Source: Arthrobacter crystallopoietes (GTDB taxonomy: Bacteria > Actinomycetota > Actinomycetes > Actinomycetales > Micrococcaceae). Taken from it: 64,000 nt of DNA. The notes beneath the pieces were generated by a model. It worked only from the letters and a program-made list of their open reading frames with translations. It was not told the origin of the DNA and searched no databases. Below, in pieces: positions 17,629 to 26,800 of this stretch. A program made the translations under genes and the position numbers. Each line of letters opens with the position of its first letter. Within the stretch, counting starts at the first letter, position 1. The DNA is taken from positions 744,001 to 808,000 of the forward strand of contig NZ_CP072014.1 in assembly GCF_017603825.1 (NCBI RefSeq), read 5' to 3'.

Positions 17629-19317
17629 CTAGAAAAGCCCGGTGATTTCGCCGTCGTCGTTCACGTCCATCCGCATCGCGGCTGGCTGCGGGGGCAGACC
17701 GGGCATGGTCATCACCGCTCCCGTCAACGCGACAATAAAGCCGGCGCCGGTTTTGGGAATCAGGTCCCGGACGGTGATCGTAAAGCCGGACGGAGCCCCG
17801 AGCCGCGTCGGATCATCGGTGAAGGAGTACTGGGTCTTAGCCATGCAGACCGGCAGATGCCCCCAACCGTTGGCCTCGATCTCCGCGAGCCGGCGCTTGG
17901 CCGGAATGGCGAATTCCACGTGGTCGGCGCCGTAGATCTGCTGGGCGATCGTCTCGATCTTTTTTTCGACGGCGAGGTCGAGGTCGTAGAGCGGCGAGAA
18001 GTTCTGCGGCGTATCAACGGCACGGGCTACCTTGGCTGCCAATTCATCGCCGCCGGTTCCGCCGCCGCCTTCGGCCCAGACGTCGGCAACGGCCGCCTCG
18101 ACGCCCTTCCGCCGGCACCATTGGAGAATGACGTCCAGTTCTGCCTGCGAGTCCGTGGTGAACTTGTTGATCGCGACTACCGGCGTCACGCCGAACTTCG
18201 CCGCGTTGTCCACGTGGCGCTCCAGGTTCACCAGCCCCTCCTGCAGGGCCGCGGTATCCGGCGTCGACAAGTTCTCCTTGGCCACCCCGCCGTGCATCTT
18301 GAGCGCGCGGACAGTAGCAACGACGACGATGGCCGACGGCGCGAAGCCCGCGGCCCGCGCCTTGATGTCCATGAATTTTTCGGCACCGAGGTCGGAGCCG
18401 AATCCCGCCTCGGTGACCACAATGTCGGCCAGCCGCCGTGCGGTCTGCGTGGCAATGATCGAGTTGCAGCCATGCGCAATGTTGGCGAACGGCCCGCCGT
18501 GGACCAGTGCCGGCGTGCCGGCGATGGTCTGCACGAGGTTTGGCTTGATGGCGTCCTTGAGCAGCATCGCCATGGCGCCTTCGGCACCGAGGTCGCCAGC
18601 GGTGACGGGTTTCTTATCGTAGGTGTAGCCGAAGGTAATGTGGGCAAGCCGCCGCTTCAGGTCCTTCAGGTCGGTGGAGAGGCAGAACACTGCCATCACT
18701 TCGGAAGCCACCGTGATGTCGAAGCCGTCCTCGCGCGGCACACCCTGGGAGGGGCCGCCAAGCCCGACGACGATCTGCCGCAGCGTGCGGTCATTCATGT
18801 CGACGACGCGTTTAAAGGGGATCCGCCGCGGGTCGATGCCGAGGACGTTGCCTTGGTAAATGTGGTTGTCCACCAGGGCCATGAGCGCATTGTTGGCGGA
18901 TGTGATGGCATGGAAGTCGCCGGTGAAATGGAGATTGATGTCGTCCATCGGCAGCACCTGGGAGTATCCGCCGCCGGTGGCGCCGCCCTTCATCCCCAGG
19001 ATCGGGCCCAGGGACGGCTCGCGCAACGCGATCATTGTCTTGTGCCCGGCTTTGGCCAGTGCATCCGCCAGGCCGACGGTCACTGTTGACTTGCCTTCGC
19101 CGGCGGGCGTGGGTGACATGGCGCTAACCAGCACCACGCGTCCGCGCGGCTCCGCCTGGTCCTCGGCGAGCTTAGCCGGATCGATCTTGGCTTTGTAGTT
19201 GCCGTACAGCTCCACGGCCTCGCGCCGTATACCGGCGGCCAGGGCTATGTCCATAATGGGCTTCAGCGTCGCCCGGCGGGCAATTTCAAGATCGGTCAAG
19301 GGGGAGGCAGCAGACAT
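17629..19317 (-). CDS. fhs: Formate--tetrahydrofolate ligase
   Basis: 562-residue enzyme that makes 10-formyl-THF from formate, THF and ATP in the cytosol. The P-loop [13 protein letters not shown] is at residues 68-80, followed by [34 protein letters not shown] and VDNHIYQGN, all highly conserved in Fhs. Length is typical (about 555-560). It appears monocistronic. It would recycle formate or one-carbon units, which oxidative pathways nearby could release. Confidence 0.97.
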   Translation of the reverse strand: MSAASPLTDLEIARRATLKPIMDIALAAGIRREAVELYGNYKAKIDPAKLAEDQAEPRGRVVLVSAMSPTPAGEGKSTVTVGLADALAKAGHKTMIALREPSLGPILGMKGGATGGGYSQVLPMDDINLHFTGDFHAITSANNALMALVDNHIYQGNVLGIDPRRIPFKRVVDMNDRTLRQIVVGLGGPSQGVPREDGFDITVASEVMAVFCLSTDLKDLKRRLAHITFGYTYDKKPVTAGDLGAEGAMAMLLKDAIKPNLVQTIAGTPALVHGGPFANIAHGCNSIIATQTARRLADIVVTEAGFGSDLGAEKFMDIKARAAGFAPSAIVVVATVRALKMHGGVAKENLSTPDTAALQEGLVNLERHVDNAAKFGVTPVVAINKFTTDSQAELDVILQWCRRKGVEAAVADVWAEGGGGTGGDELAAKVARAVDTPQNFSPLYDLDLAVEKKIETIAQQIYGADHVEFAIPAKRRLAEIEANGWGHLPVCMAKTQYSFTDDPTRLGAPSGFTITVRDLIPKTGAGFIVALTGAVMTMPGLPPQPAAMRMDVNDDGEITGLF

Positions 19318-19962
19318 CTTTGTCCTCTTCCGTCAGCTTGCGGCGTCTATGAAGCCAACGTACCAGTCGATCTCCTTTTTGTGACCGCACAATTGCCGCA
19401 GAGGGACATCCGAGATACTCCGGTGTGTGATGAAGTAACTCCGGTCGGCTTGCCACGCTCAGACGGTGCTGCAGGCCCCGCCACTGTCAACCGTTGACGC
19501 ATCGAGCGCGCCATCGAGCCGTCAAGGCGAAACCTCTCATCCGGACATCCGCATGTTCGGCACTTCCATACTAAGCCGCAGATCTTCCAGCCGACGGGAA
19601 CGTTGGCGCTGACTGAGCGCACAGCATCGTGCTTCTGTGCCGATAACGGACGTTACGTCGTCCAGGTAGCCGTAGAGTACCTGGCCAACCGCGAACTGAG
19701 GCGGCACTGACGAGATGCTCGCCTGCGGCTGCTGCTGGAAGAACCGCTGGAATTGGTGCGAGACCGCGGCAAGGCTTCGCCAGGCCGCCCGTGAACTGGC
19801 AGCCGCTGTTGAGTTGGTCTAACACAAGGGCATTTCAGACAGTGGGTGGGGGCCGAAGAGGGACAGCCACCGGCCTGAAACCGCTCCACCGGCTCGGTTA
19901 TGTTCGGCTGTATTTCCGGGGACAGGATGTACCGGCCGATAGGGTAGTGGTCATGACCGGCC
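19318..19962. other. Degenerate region with no convincing gene
   Basis: 645 bp between fhs and the DUF1016 gene. It has no ORF with a ribosome-binding site. On the minus strand 19537-19818 is open stop-to-stop and reads protein-like (for example GQVLYGYLDDVTSVIGTEA), but has no good start and matches no family I recognise. It may be the decayed remains of a gene. The promoters of fhs (minus) and of the DUF1016 gene (plus) should lie at the two ends. Confidence 0.4.
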
Positions 19963-20964
19963 GTGAAATTGTCCTACCTGTTGAAGGTTCTGAAGGAGAG
20001 GGTGCGCAATTCGCGGGCGCAGGCGTTGCGCACAGTGAATACGCAGTTGATCGGGCTGTACTGGTCGATCGGCCGGGACATTTTGCAGCGTCAGGATGTC
20101 GAGGGCTGGGGGAGTGGCATCATCGCCCGCCTCGCCGAAGACCTCCGAGCCGAGTTTCCGGAAATGAAGGGCCTGTCCCGAAGCAATCTCTTCTATATGC
20201 GGGGTTTTGCTGCCGGCTGGCCGGAGCCAATTGTCCAACAGCCTGTTGGACAATTGCCGTGGGGCCACATCACCGTGCTGCTGGACAAGCTCGAGACAGC
20301 CGAATCCAGAAACTGGTACGCCGCAGCGGCAGTGGAGTACGGGTGGTCGCGGAACGTGCTGCTGAATATGATTATGGGCCAGGCGATGGAGCGCACTGGA
20401 TCCGCGCCCTCGAATTTTACGGAGGTGCTGCCGGCGCCGGGGTCGGAGCTGGCGCAGCAGGCAGCGAAAGACCCGTACAACTTTGAGTTCCTGGGCCTGA
20501 CCGGTGAAGTCGCCGAGCGTGATCTGGAGCAGCGGCTGACCGACCGGATCGTGGAGAACCTGCGTGAGCTTGGACCGGGATTCGCGTTTGTCGGACGGCA
20601 AGTGCATCTGGAGGTCGGCGGTGACGACTTCTACATCGACCTGCTGTTCTTCCACGTCGAGCAGCTGCGGTACTACGTATTCGAGCTGAAGACGGGTCGA
20701 TTCCAGGCCGAGTACGCCGGCAAACTGAATTTCTACGTCGCCGTCGTCGATGACCTGATGAAGCGCGAGTTCCACCACGAGACGGTTGGGATCCTGATCT
20801 GCGGCAGCAAAAACGACCACACGGTCCGCTACAGTCTGGGCCGGTCGACCTCGCCGATGGCGGTCTCGGCGTACACCTACGAGCAGCTGCCGGCCGAGGA
20901 CAAAGCCCTCATGCCCGGCGAAGACCAGCTCACGGCCGCGCTGGACCAGCTGCCGGACGACTAA
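19963..20964 (+). CDS. DUF1016/YhcG family PD-(D/E)XK nuclease
   Basis: 333-residue protein. The N-terminal helical DUF1016_N region (TVNTQLIGLYWSIGRDILQRQ, then GLSRSNLFYMRGFAAGWP) is followed by a C-terminal PD-(D/E)XK nuclease domain with Asp226 (DFYIDLLFF), Glu241 and Lys243 (VFELKTGRF). The start is GTG 19963, the first possible after an in-frame TGA at 19954-19956, so the N-terminus may be slightly shorter than in E. coli YhcG. Members are found near restriction systems and mobile DNA. Here it stands alone between degenerate stretches, which suggests acquisition as a defence or selfish gene. All catalytic residues are present. Confidence 0.87.
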   Translation: MKLSYLLKVLKERVRNSRAQALRTVNTQLIGLYWSIGRDILQRQDVEGWGSGIIARLAEDLRAEFPEMKGLSRSNLFYMRGFAAGWPEPIVQQPVGQLPWGHITVLLDKLETAESRNWYAAAAVEYGWSRNVLLNMIMGQAMERTGSAPSNFTEVLPAPGSELAQQAAKDPYNFEFLGLTGEVAERDLEQRLTDRIVENLRELGPGFAFVGRQVHLEVGGDDFYIDLLFFHVEQLRYYVFELKTGRFQAEYAGKLNFYVAVVDDLMKREFHHETVGILICGSKNDHTVRYSLGRSTSPMAVSAYTYEQLPAEDKALMPGEDQLTAALDQLPDD

Positions 20965-21272
20965 CAGCTGCACGGCAGTTTCCTGAGCAGGGACAGCGAC
21001 ACCAGTCCGGCGTGGCTGCAAGGGCGCGGATCCGGCGACGTTGATGCCACGTGCGACGGAAGATGTATCAGCGTGTCCTATCCGGCAGAATTGATTCATA
21101 TGATGAGATACGCAGATTACAACTTGACATAAGGTACCTTATCGGCGTTGAGTTTCGGGCTCAGGGGTTAGATCGTCAGGTATGCCAGAACGGCCTACTC
21201 AGGCCTTCATAGGACACGCGACGGCCAGCCTCGCGGTGCGGTAACCGAAGCTCTGATAGCATCTTGCCACCG
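20965..21272. other. Gene-free gap with orphan promoter-like element
   Basis: 308 bp between a plus-strand and a minus-strand gene. I see no gene. It contains TTGACA (21124-21129) running into the perfect 14-bp palindrome ATAAGGTACCTTAT (21129-21142), an operator-like element with no obvious target gene. The only downstream frame is a 20-codon ATG ORF at about 21181 without a ribosome-binding site. Confidence 0.5.
21129..21142. promoter_or_regulatory. Perfect palindrome overlapping a -35-like hexamer
   Basis: ATAAGGTACCTTAT is a perfect 14-bp palindrome sharing one base with TTGACA at 21124-21129. Such a layout is usual for autoregulated repressors, including toxin-antitoxin promoters. No gene follows on the plus strand, so it may be the surviving promoter of a deleted module or may act on the minus-strand operon end. 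Confidence 0.45.
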
Positions 21273-23021
21273 TCAACGCGTTGGTGCCTGTAATCGGTTC
21301 ATGGCTCCAAAGAGGGGCGGGCTGATTACTACGGAGCGGCCGTTCTGGATCTGCGAGGTTATCAGGACCTGCCCCAAGGTTGGATCGGCGGTTCCGTCGG
21401 GGTAGCTAAGCGGCGATTGTCCGCCGCTGCCGAAATAGTAAATTCCGTTCAGGCCCCGATAGGTTTCTTCACGCAAAACCTTGCAGGTACCAGACGGTAT
21501 GGTGCTGCCGTTGCGTGCCCAGCTCCAAGCCAATAGTTGCACTTGGTCGTAGGCGGCGCTGGCCTGAGATGGTCCGGGTTCGATGCCGTACCGCAGAAGG
21601 TAGTCGCGATGAAATTTTGTGGCAGACGCAGAGTCAGTCCGACTGGTCACTGAGCTCCAAACTGCTCCATCAGCTAGGGGGCCCAGTAGCTCCTTGAACC
21701 TGGGGATCGAAGCGCCGTAAACGTAATGCACTAGACCTGTGAAATCGTGTTCCTTCAGCAGCCGGTGGAACAGCGCGATCTCGTCCGGAATAAAGTGGGC
21801 AACCAACACCACATCAGGGTTGGATGCGGAGATCTTCCGCGCAATTCTCCGCCAATCAGTCTGCCGAAATGGGGCTGATACCTTAGAACAGATGCTCCAG
21901 CCCACCGAGGACAGAGCGCTTTCGAATCCATTCCCCGTGATGCGGGTACTCGGAGAGTCCATTTCCACGATCGCTACCCTGCGGTTGACAGGCGTGTACC
22001 TTCGGCTATCTTCCAGTTCCTGCAGAAAACGTCGAAAAGCCATTGCATAGTACTTTTCTGACGGACACGTCTGGTAGATCATCCAGTACCGTTCGGGCTG
22101 GTCTCGCACCAATTCAACATGCTGCTCGAAGGTGTCTAGATGCAGAAATGGGTGCCCATAGTCGGCCGCCATGTCAAGGATGAACGGGTTTTCCGCGCTG
22201 ATGTAGTTTGTTGTGATGGCATCCACCCTCGCATCGATCAGCCGTTGCATGGCCCCTCGCACATCGGTTGGGCTAAATAGATCCGCGTCGGCAACGATAT
22301 GCTCCAGAGGCCGTCCCGCGATGCCACCGTTGGCATTAATTTCCTCGACTGCAAGAGCGGAACCGCGAACGTGCTCCTCGCCGTCGTCCGTGGCATTGCC
22401 CGACAATGAAGCCAACGTTCCTAGCAGGATAGGACGGCGCATAGGCGGCAGTGCTGCAAGCGCACTGACCCGGTCAGGATTGCCGGCGAGCATGCGGGCA
22501 AATTTCTCAAGTCCCACGGCTGCGATCGGGACAACCCCGTCGACCCCGCCCGGCACGGGCAGTGCAAGCAGATTGCTGTCCACTGCCAAGGCTGCTAATC
22601 CTGCTCGACCGCGCTGGTCCAGTTTCTGGAGTAGCCGCTCAATTTGTGTGGACACTGTTCGCGGGCTGGTTCCCAGCCGCGCAGCGATTTCGATGTTTGT
22701 CAGTCCTAAGGACACGAGAGTTAAAACATCGATCTCACGTTTAGTGATCCCCAGTGGAAGTACTGCGTAACTTGTGCTCACTAGGGCATGGTCCTGTTGG
22801 TCTCCCCGGCCGCGGTGGCGCTCCATGCGCACCGCGAGCCAAGGTCCACTAGTGCGGAAAATAAACTGTGCTTCCGTGCGGTTGACTAGGAGAAAGCCCC
22901 GGGCAAGCTGGATGAGTTCGGCAGCCGGTGCCGTGCCCATGAGGACAGTTGTGTGTCCGTGGTGGTCTGCTGTGAACTCCGACTGGGACATCATGTACTT
23001 GTTCCATCCGCTTATGACCAT
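21273..23021 (-). CDS. LuxR-type HTH regulator fused to a periplasmic-binding-protein-like sensor
   Basis: 582-residue protein with an unusual architecture. Residues about 1-85 have no recognised domain. Residues 91-147 are a LuxR/GerE HTH (GITKREIDVLTLVSLGLTNIEIAARLGTSPRTVSTQIERL, in parts). Residues about 196-560 resemble the type-1 substrate-binding protein of branched-chain amino-acid/amide ABC systems (LLGTLASLSGNA, AVEEINANGGIAGRPLE, DVVLVAHFIPDEIALFHRLLKE, AAYDQVQLLAW). There is no signal peptide or membrane segment, so the sensor domain is probably cytoplasmic and ties ligand binding to DNA binding. It is the last gene of the ABC importer/HDAC-fold operon, starting directly at the preceding stop, and likely senses the imported compound. 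ATG 22991 or 22994 is an alternative start. Confidence 0.82.
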   Translation of the reverse strand: MVISGWNKYMMSQSEFTADHHGHTTVLMGTAPAAELIQLARGFLLVNRTEAQFIFRTSGPWLAVRMERHRGRGDQQDHALVSTSYAVLPLGITKREIDVLTLVSLGLTNIEIAARLGTSPRTVSTQIERLLQKLDQRGRAGLAALAVDSNLLALPVPGGVDGVVPIAAVGLEKFARMLAGNPDRVSALAALPPMRRPILLGTLASLSGNATDDGEEHVRGSALAVEEINANGGIAGRPLEHIVADADLFSPTDVRGAMQRLIDARVDAITTNYISAENPFILDMAADYGHPFLHLDTFEQHVELVRDQPERYWMIYQTCPSEKYYAMAFRRFLQELEDSRRYTPVNRRVAIVEMDSPSTRITGNGFESALSSVGWSICSKVSAPFRQTDWRRIARKISASNPDVVLVAHFIPDEIALFHRLLKEHDFTGLVHYVYGASIPRFKELLGPLADGAVWSSVTSRTDSASATKFHRDYLLRYGIEPGPSQASAAYDQVQLLAWSWARNGSTIPSGTCKVLREETYRGLNGIYYFGSGGQSPLSYPDGTADPTLGQVLITSQIQNGRSVVISPPLFGAMNRLQAPTR

Positions 23022-24161
23022 TTATCCATTCTGCGTGTGGCTTGCCTCCTGCAAAACCGCATAACTCGGGACGAACTGCGCAAGGACCGCTGCCTTCCGG
23101 ATGGCGTCCTCCTGCCAGGGTTCGACTAATCTTTGTGGATAGCTCTGGAAAAAGTCATGGTAGGGATCATCCACAGCTGATTTCAGACCGGTTAGTTCCT
23201 CTAGCACGGCCATGCCACAGAACGGGACGTAGTGCGCCGAATAGCCGCCTTCGTGGGCAAATACCACATTGCCGTCGGCCAACTCAGCGGCGGCTTGGAT
23301 GACTAGATGCGACATGCGGCGGAAGCCCTCACTAGTGACCATCATGCGGCCCAAGGGGTCAGTGACGGCCGCGTCCATGCCGCTACCCACGATGATCAAC
23401 TCCGGCTGGAACCGCTGGAGCGCGGGTATAACAACCTGCTCCACTGCCCGAACATAGCCCCCGTCTCCAGTACCGGCTGGTAGCGGGATATTTAGGGCAC
23501 TTCCCTCAGCGCCTGCACCGCCGTTTTCCTCCCGGAATCCAGAGTCCACCGGGTAGAGTTGGTCCTGGTGAAGAGACACCGTCAGCACGTTAGGGTCCTC
23601 CCAGAAGACCTTTTGAGTACCGTTGCCATGGTGTACATCCCAATCGACGATTGCGATCCTCTCGATCCCGAATTCTTCCCGGGCGATTTCTGCCGCAATG
23701 GACGTGTTGGCCAAAATGCAGTACCCCCGTCCGCGATCCGGCTCTGCGTGGTGTCCTGCGGGCCGCACAAGTGCATACGCATTGCTGACCTCGCCGGCTA
23801 GGACTCCTCGCACAGCACTGGCCACGGCGCCAGCTGCCAGTCGGGCAATGCGTAGACCCTGCGGCCCGAAGTCTGCGTTTTCGCCCGCATCTCCGCCTGT
23901 GGCATCCAGTTCTTTTAGCCGCAGAAGATATCCCGGCGTATGGACTCGGAGGATTTCCGCATCAGTGACCTCGGTTGCCTCTAGACGCCGCATCTGTTTA
24001 TCGAAGCCACTGACCTCCACTAGTGCGGCAAAACGGCCCTTGGTTGCCGGGGAATCGAAGGATTCATAAGGTTGAATGAATCCTCCGGGCGGAAAAAACC
24101 CCGATCCGTTGCCGGTGTTATGCCAATTGAAAGCCTCGTGCCAAATCCAACCGGTCGTCAT
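23022..24161 (-). CDS. Histone deacetylase-fold amidohydrolase (acetylpolyamine amidohydrolase-like)
   Basis: 379-residue zinc amidohydrolase of the HDAC superfamily, class II style. The start is ATG 24161 (MTTGWIWHEAFNWH), preceded by GAGGAG. Catalytic signatures are RPAGHHAEPDRGRGYC (His137/His138), IVDWDVHHGNGTQ (metal ligands Asp173/175 and His177), the later Asp in GSGMDAAVTDPLGRM and the transition-state region EGGYSAHY. Bacterial members hydrolyse acetylpolyamines or other N-acyl or cyclic amides. It lies 76 bp after the ABC permease gene and directly before the LuxR-SBP regulator gene, so it probably acts on the imported substrate, releasing an acyl group and an amine. Confidence 0.88.
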   Translation of the reverse strand: MTTGWIWHEAFNWHNTGNGSGFFPPGGFIQPYESFDSPATKGRFAALVEVSGFDKQMRRLEATEVTDAEILRVHTPGYLLRLKELDATGGDAGENADFGPQGLRIARLAAGAVASAVRGVLAGEVSNAYALVRPAGHHAEPDRGRGYCILANTSIAAEIAREEFGIERIAIVDWDVHHGNGTQKVFWEDPNVLTVSLHQDQLYPVDSGFREENGGAGAEGSALNIPLPAGTGDGGYVRAVEQVVIPALQRFQPELIIVGSGMDAAVTDPLGRMMVTSEGFRRMSHLVIQAAAELADGNVVFAHEGGYSAHYVPFCGMAVLEELTGLKSAVDDPYHDFFQSYPQRLVEPWQEDAIRKAAVLAQFVPSYAVLQEASHTQNG

Positions 24162-24237
24162 TGTCTGCTCCTCAGTTCGTGTGATGTGTATCCAGATAGA
24201 AACACGGTAGTTCTGCTCGTTGTGTCGCCACAGAGAA

Positions 24238-25287
24238 TCAGGACCGCACGGCGGATCCAGTCTGGAACTTGATGTCCTCATCATCTCGGGATTGTTCGGC
24301 CAGAGCAGCACGGCCTCGATTTTCCCAAGACTTCTTGACAATCTTCTGAATGGATTCGTCCAGGCCTACAGCCACTACCAAAGTCAGTCCCACAATAATG
24401 GTCTGTAGGAACGGGGACGCCTGCAGGAAGACCAACCCATTACGCAGCACGCCAAAAAACAACAGTCCGGCAATCACGCCACCGATGCGACCGCTACCGC
24501 CTGCGAACGCTACGCCACCCAGCAAGACTACGGTTAGCGCACTCATTTCCAGATTGAGCCCGATAGCAGGGCTAGCCGACTGAACCTTCGCGGCCAACAT
24601 TATGCCGGCAAGAGCAGACGACACACCGCAGGCCGCGAACAAGCCGAAACGAATCCTAGCCACGCTGATCCCCATCAGGAAAGCCGCACGCTGGCTGCCG
24701 CCCACCGCGTAAACCTCGCGACCAATGCGATGCCGGTTTAGGACATACCAAGCCAAGGCTATGGCAGCGACAAGCATAACCAAACGCATCGGGACCGGCC
24801 CTATGGCCGCCGTCCCAAGTTCCCTAAACCCGTCCGGCAGCTCGCTCCGAGTCACTGTGCGCCCGTTGGTCATGAGCATCGCATACCCGCCCCAGACGCT
24901 AAGGAAACCCAGTGTCACCACAATTGGATTGAGCCCTAAATAAGCTACGAGGAATCCGTTCAGCATTCCGGCAAATGCGCCGAATATGAGACCGACGGCT
25001 ATGCCTAGGACAATTGAGTCGGTCGCGCTCATGGTCAGGGCCGCATTCACTGCAGCTGCAGAGGCAATAGAGCCAACGGACAGATCTACAGCTCCTGAAA
25101 TCAAGAGCATGGCCAAGGGCAGGGCGATGATCCCGAGCTCCGCGATCTGTAGCATGACATTCATGGCATTGCCCATGCTCAGGAACCTCGGGTTTAGCAG
25201 CGAAAAAAAGATGATCAGCAGGACAAGGGCCATAAAGATCCCGTTGCGCGCCATGAGAGTCTTAAACTCCCCCACGGATTGTTTCAT
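24238..25287 (-). CDS. ABC transporter permease, ribose/sugar type (RbsC-like)
   Basis: 349-residue membrane protein of the RbsC family with about ten helices. Signatures are LLISGAVDLSVGS, GFLVAYLGLNPIVVTLGFLSVW and LGGVAFAGGSGRIGG, the usual permease coupling loop region. Its ATG shares one base with the stop of the ATPase gene (TAATG), so the two are translationally coupled. Together with the ATPase and the lipoprotein binding protein it makes a complete CUT2-type importer. The neighbouring genes argue for an amine/amide-type ligand rather than a sugar, but that is inference. Confidence 0.92.
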   Translation of the reverse strand: MKQSVGEFKTLMARNGIFMALVLLIIFFSLLNPRFLSMGNAMNVMLQIAELGIIALPLAMLLISGAVDLSVGSIASAAAVNAALTMSATDSIVLGIAVGLIFGAFAGMLNGFLVAYLGLNPIVVTLGFLSVWGGYAMLMTNGRTVTRSELPDGFRELGTAAIGPVPMRLVMLVAAIALAWYVLNRHRIGREVYAVGGSQRAAFLMGISVARIRFGLFAACGVSSALAGIMLAAKVQSASPAIGLNLEMSALTVVLLGGVAFAGGSGRIGGVIAGLLFFGVLRNGLVFLQASPFLQTIIVGLTLVVAVGLDESIQKIVKKSWENRGRAALAEQSRDDEDIKFQTGSAVRS

Positions 25288-26795
25288 TATGCGACTTCTT
25301 CCTTAGGAGACGTCCGGTCGGACAGTTCGAGAAGTGTTGACAGCAATTCGCCCCCGAAACGGGAGGTACGGTCTACAGGGGCGGTTCGGCCTCCGTACAT
25401 GACGTAGGCCCTGTCGCACAGCAGGGTGATCTCATCGGATTCTGCCGAAGCAACCAAGACCGACGTCCCTTTTGCAGCCATGGCACGCACAGCCCCAGCA
25501 ATATCGGCCTTGGCCCCCACGTCGACCCCCTGCGTCGGCTGAGCCAGGAGCAGGACGCGCGGAGGGCGGGGAAACATCCACCGAGAAATGAGGTGCTTCT
25601 GCCGGTTTCCACCGCTGAATTCATCAATGGGCGCCTCACTGTCCGGCCCTAAGATGTTCAATACAGCCCGCGCACGGGCGTATTCCTGCGTGCCTGCCTT
25701 CGGACCGATCCAGAATCCCCGATGTGCGGCGTCCCTGTACCAAGGTAAGAAAACGGTGTCAAGAGCCGAGGCTCCTGATACCAAGCCATCGTTCTCCCGG
25801 TCCGCAGGCACGAGGTGGACTCCATGCCGGATTGCGTGGGCGGGTGAGGCGACAGCAACCCGGCGGCCGTCTAGCCTGAAACCGAACCTGCCGTGCATTC
25901 CGAACATACTTTCAAGAAGCGTAAACTGCTCACCGGCTGCCATGCCGAAAAGTCCGACTACTTCTCCAGCTTGACAAGAAATACCGGCGGCAGGCTCCTC
26001 ACACCCGATAGATTCGTGTTCCGAGGGGCGAGCAACGACAAACGTGCCGGTCTTTGCATCCGGTGCTAGTGCCTTGGCGAGCAATTGTCCGTCGAAGTCC
26101 CCGGCGGGTCCGTCGACTTCCAACCGGCCGGACCGAAGGACCAGAATCCGCTGGCATACATCGAGGATGTCTGGCAGGCGGTGGGACACATAAATGACAG
26201 CCACCCCGTCGGCTGCCAGATTCCGGATCAGTCGGTGCAGGGCGACAGTTTCCGCGCGGCCGAGTGCGGCCGTTGGTTCATCAAGCAGTAGGATCTTTAT
26301 TTCACCGCGAAGCATGCCGCGGGCCAGGTCCACCAATTGGCGTTCGCCGAGTGACAGGGTGCCCACGATCAAGTCCAAGTCCAAGTCCGCTCCGACCCGG
26401 GCCAAGGCTCTACGCGCCGCGCCTGACCTGTCCCTGCGGAATAGCTCGGATTGTCCCAGGAAGAGATTGTCGAGGATGCTCAAATTTGGGGCGAGGGCCG
26501 GTTCCTGGTGGATAACCGTGACTCCGCGCCTAGCCATATCCATCGGAGTAGAGCGGGTGCTGACCTCTGTGCCGTCGATCAGGAAAGCGCCAGAGGTGGC
26601 AGGGAAAACACCGGAAACAACATTGAACAAAGTAGATTTGCCCGCCCCATTGTGTCCCAGCAGACCTACTATTTCGCCGGGCGCTATGCCAACACTGACC
26701 GAATCGAGCGCCCTGGTGGCTCCAAACTCGACCGTCAGAGAGCTTAGTTTCAGGACCGCCGGCAGCGGACCGCGTCCTTCAGACAGGTTTTCCAT
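25287..26795 (-). CDS. ABC transporter ATP-binding protein, RbsA-like tandem ATPase
   Basis: 502-residue protein with two nucleotide-binding domains. The first has Walker A GHNGAGKST (about 47-55), signature LSLGERQLVDLARG and Walker B LLLDEPTAALG. The second is degenerate at Walker A (GLFGMAAGEQFTLLE), as in other CUT2 ATPases, but keeps FSGGNRQKHLISRW. The gene starts 5 bp after the binding-protein stop and overlaps the permease start by one base. Confidence 0.93.
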   Translation of the reverse strand: MENLSEGRGPLPAVLKLSSLTVEFGATRALDSVSVGIAPGEIVGLLGHNGAGKSTLFNVVSGVFPATSGAFLIDGTEVSTRSTPMDMARRGVTVIHQEPALAPNLSILDNLFLGQSELFRRDRSGAARRALARVGADLDLDLIVGTLSLGERQLVDLARGMLRGEIKILLLDEPTAALGRAETVALHRLIRNLAADGVAVIYVSHRLPDILDVCQRILVLRSGRLEVDGPAGDFDGQLLAKALAPDAKTGTFVVARPSEHESIGCEEPAAGISCQAGEVVGLFGMAAGEQFTLLESMFGMHGRFGFRLDGRRVAVASPAHAIRHGVHLVPADRENDGLVSGASALDTVFLPWYRDAAHRGFWIGPKAGTQEYARARAVLNILGPDSEAPIDEFSGGNRQKHLISRWMFPRPPRVLLLAQPTQGVDVGAKADIAGAVRAMAAKGTSVLVASAESDEITLLCDRAYVMYGGRTAPVDRTSRFGGELLSTLLELSDRTSPKEEVA

Positions 26796-26800
26796 AGGTG

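Noticed and set aside
17575-19089. 504-codon plus-strand ORF
   Set aside because: Antisense to fhs, a highly conserved gene.
19951-21099. 382-codon minus-strand ORF
   Set aside because: Antisense to the DUF1016 gene, whose nuclease motif is intact.
21181-21243. 20-codon ORF (MPERPTQAFIGHATASLAVR) after the orphan promoter
   Set aside because: No ribosome-binding site and no recognisable product; too short to support.
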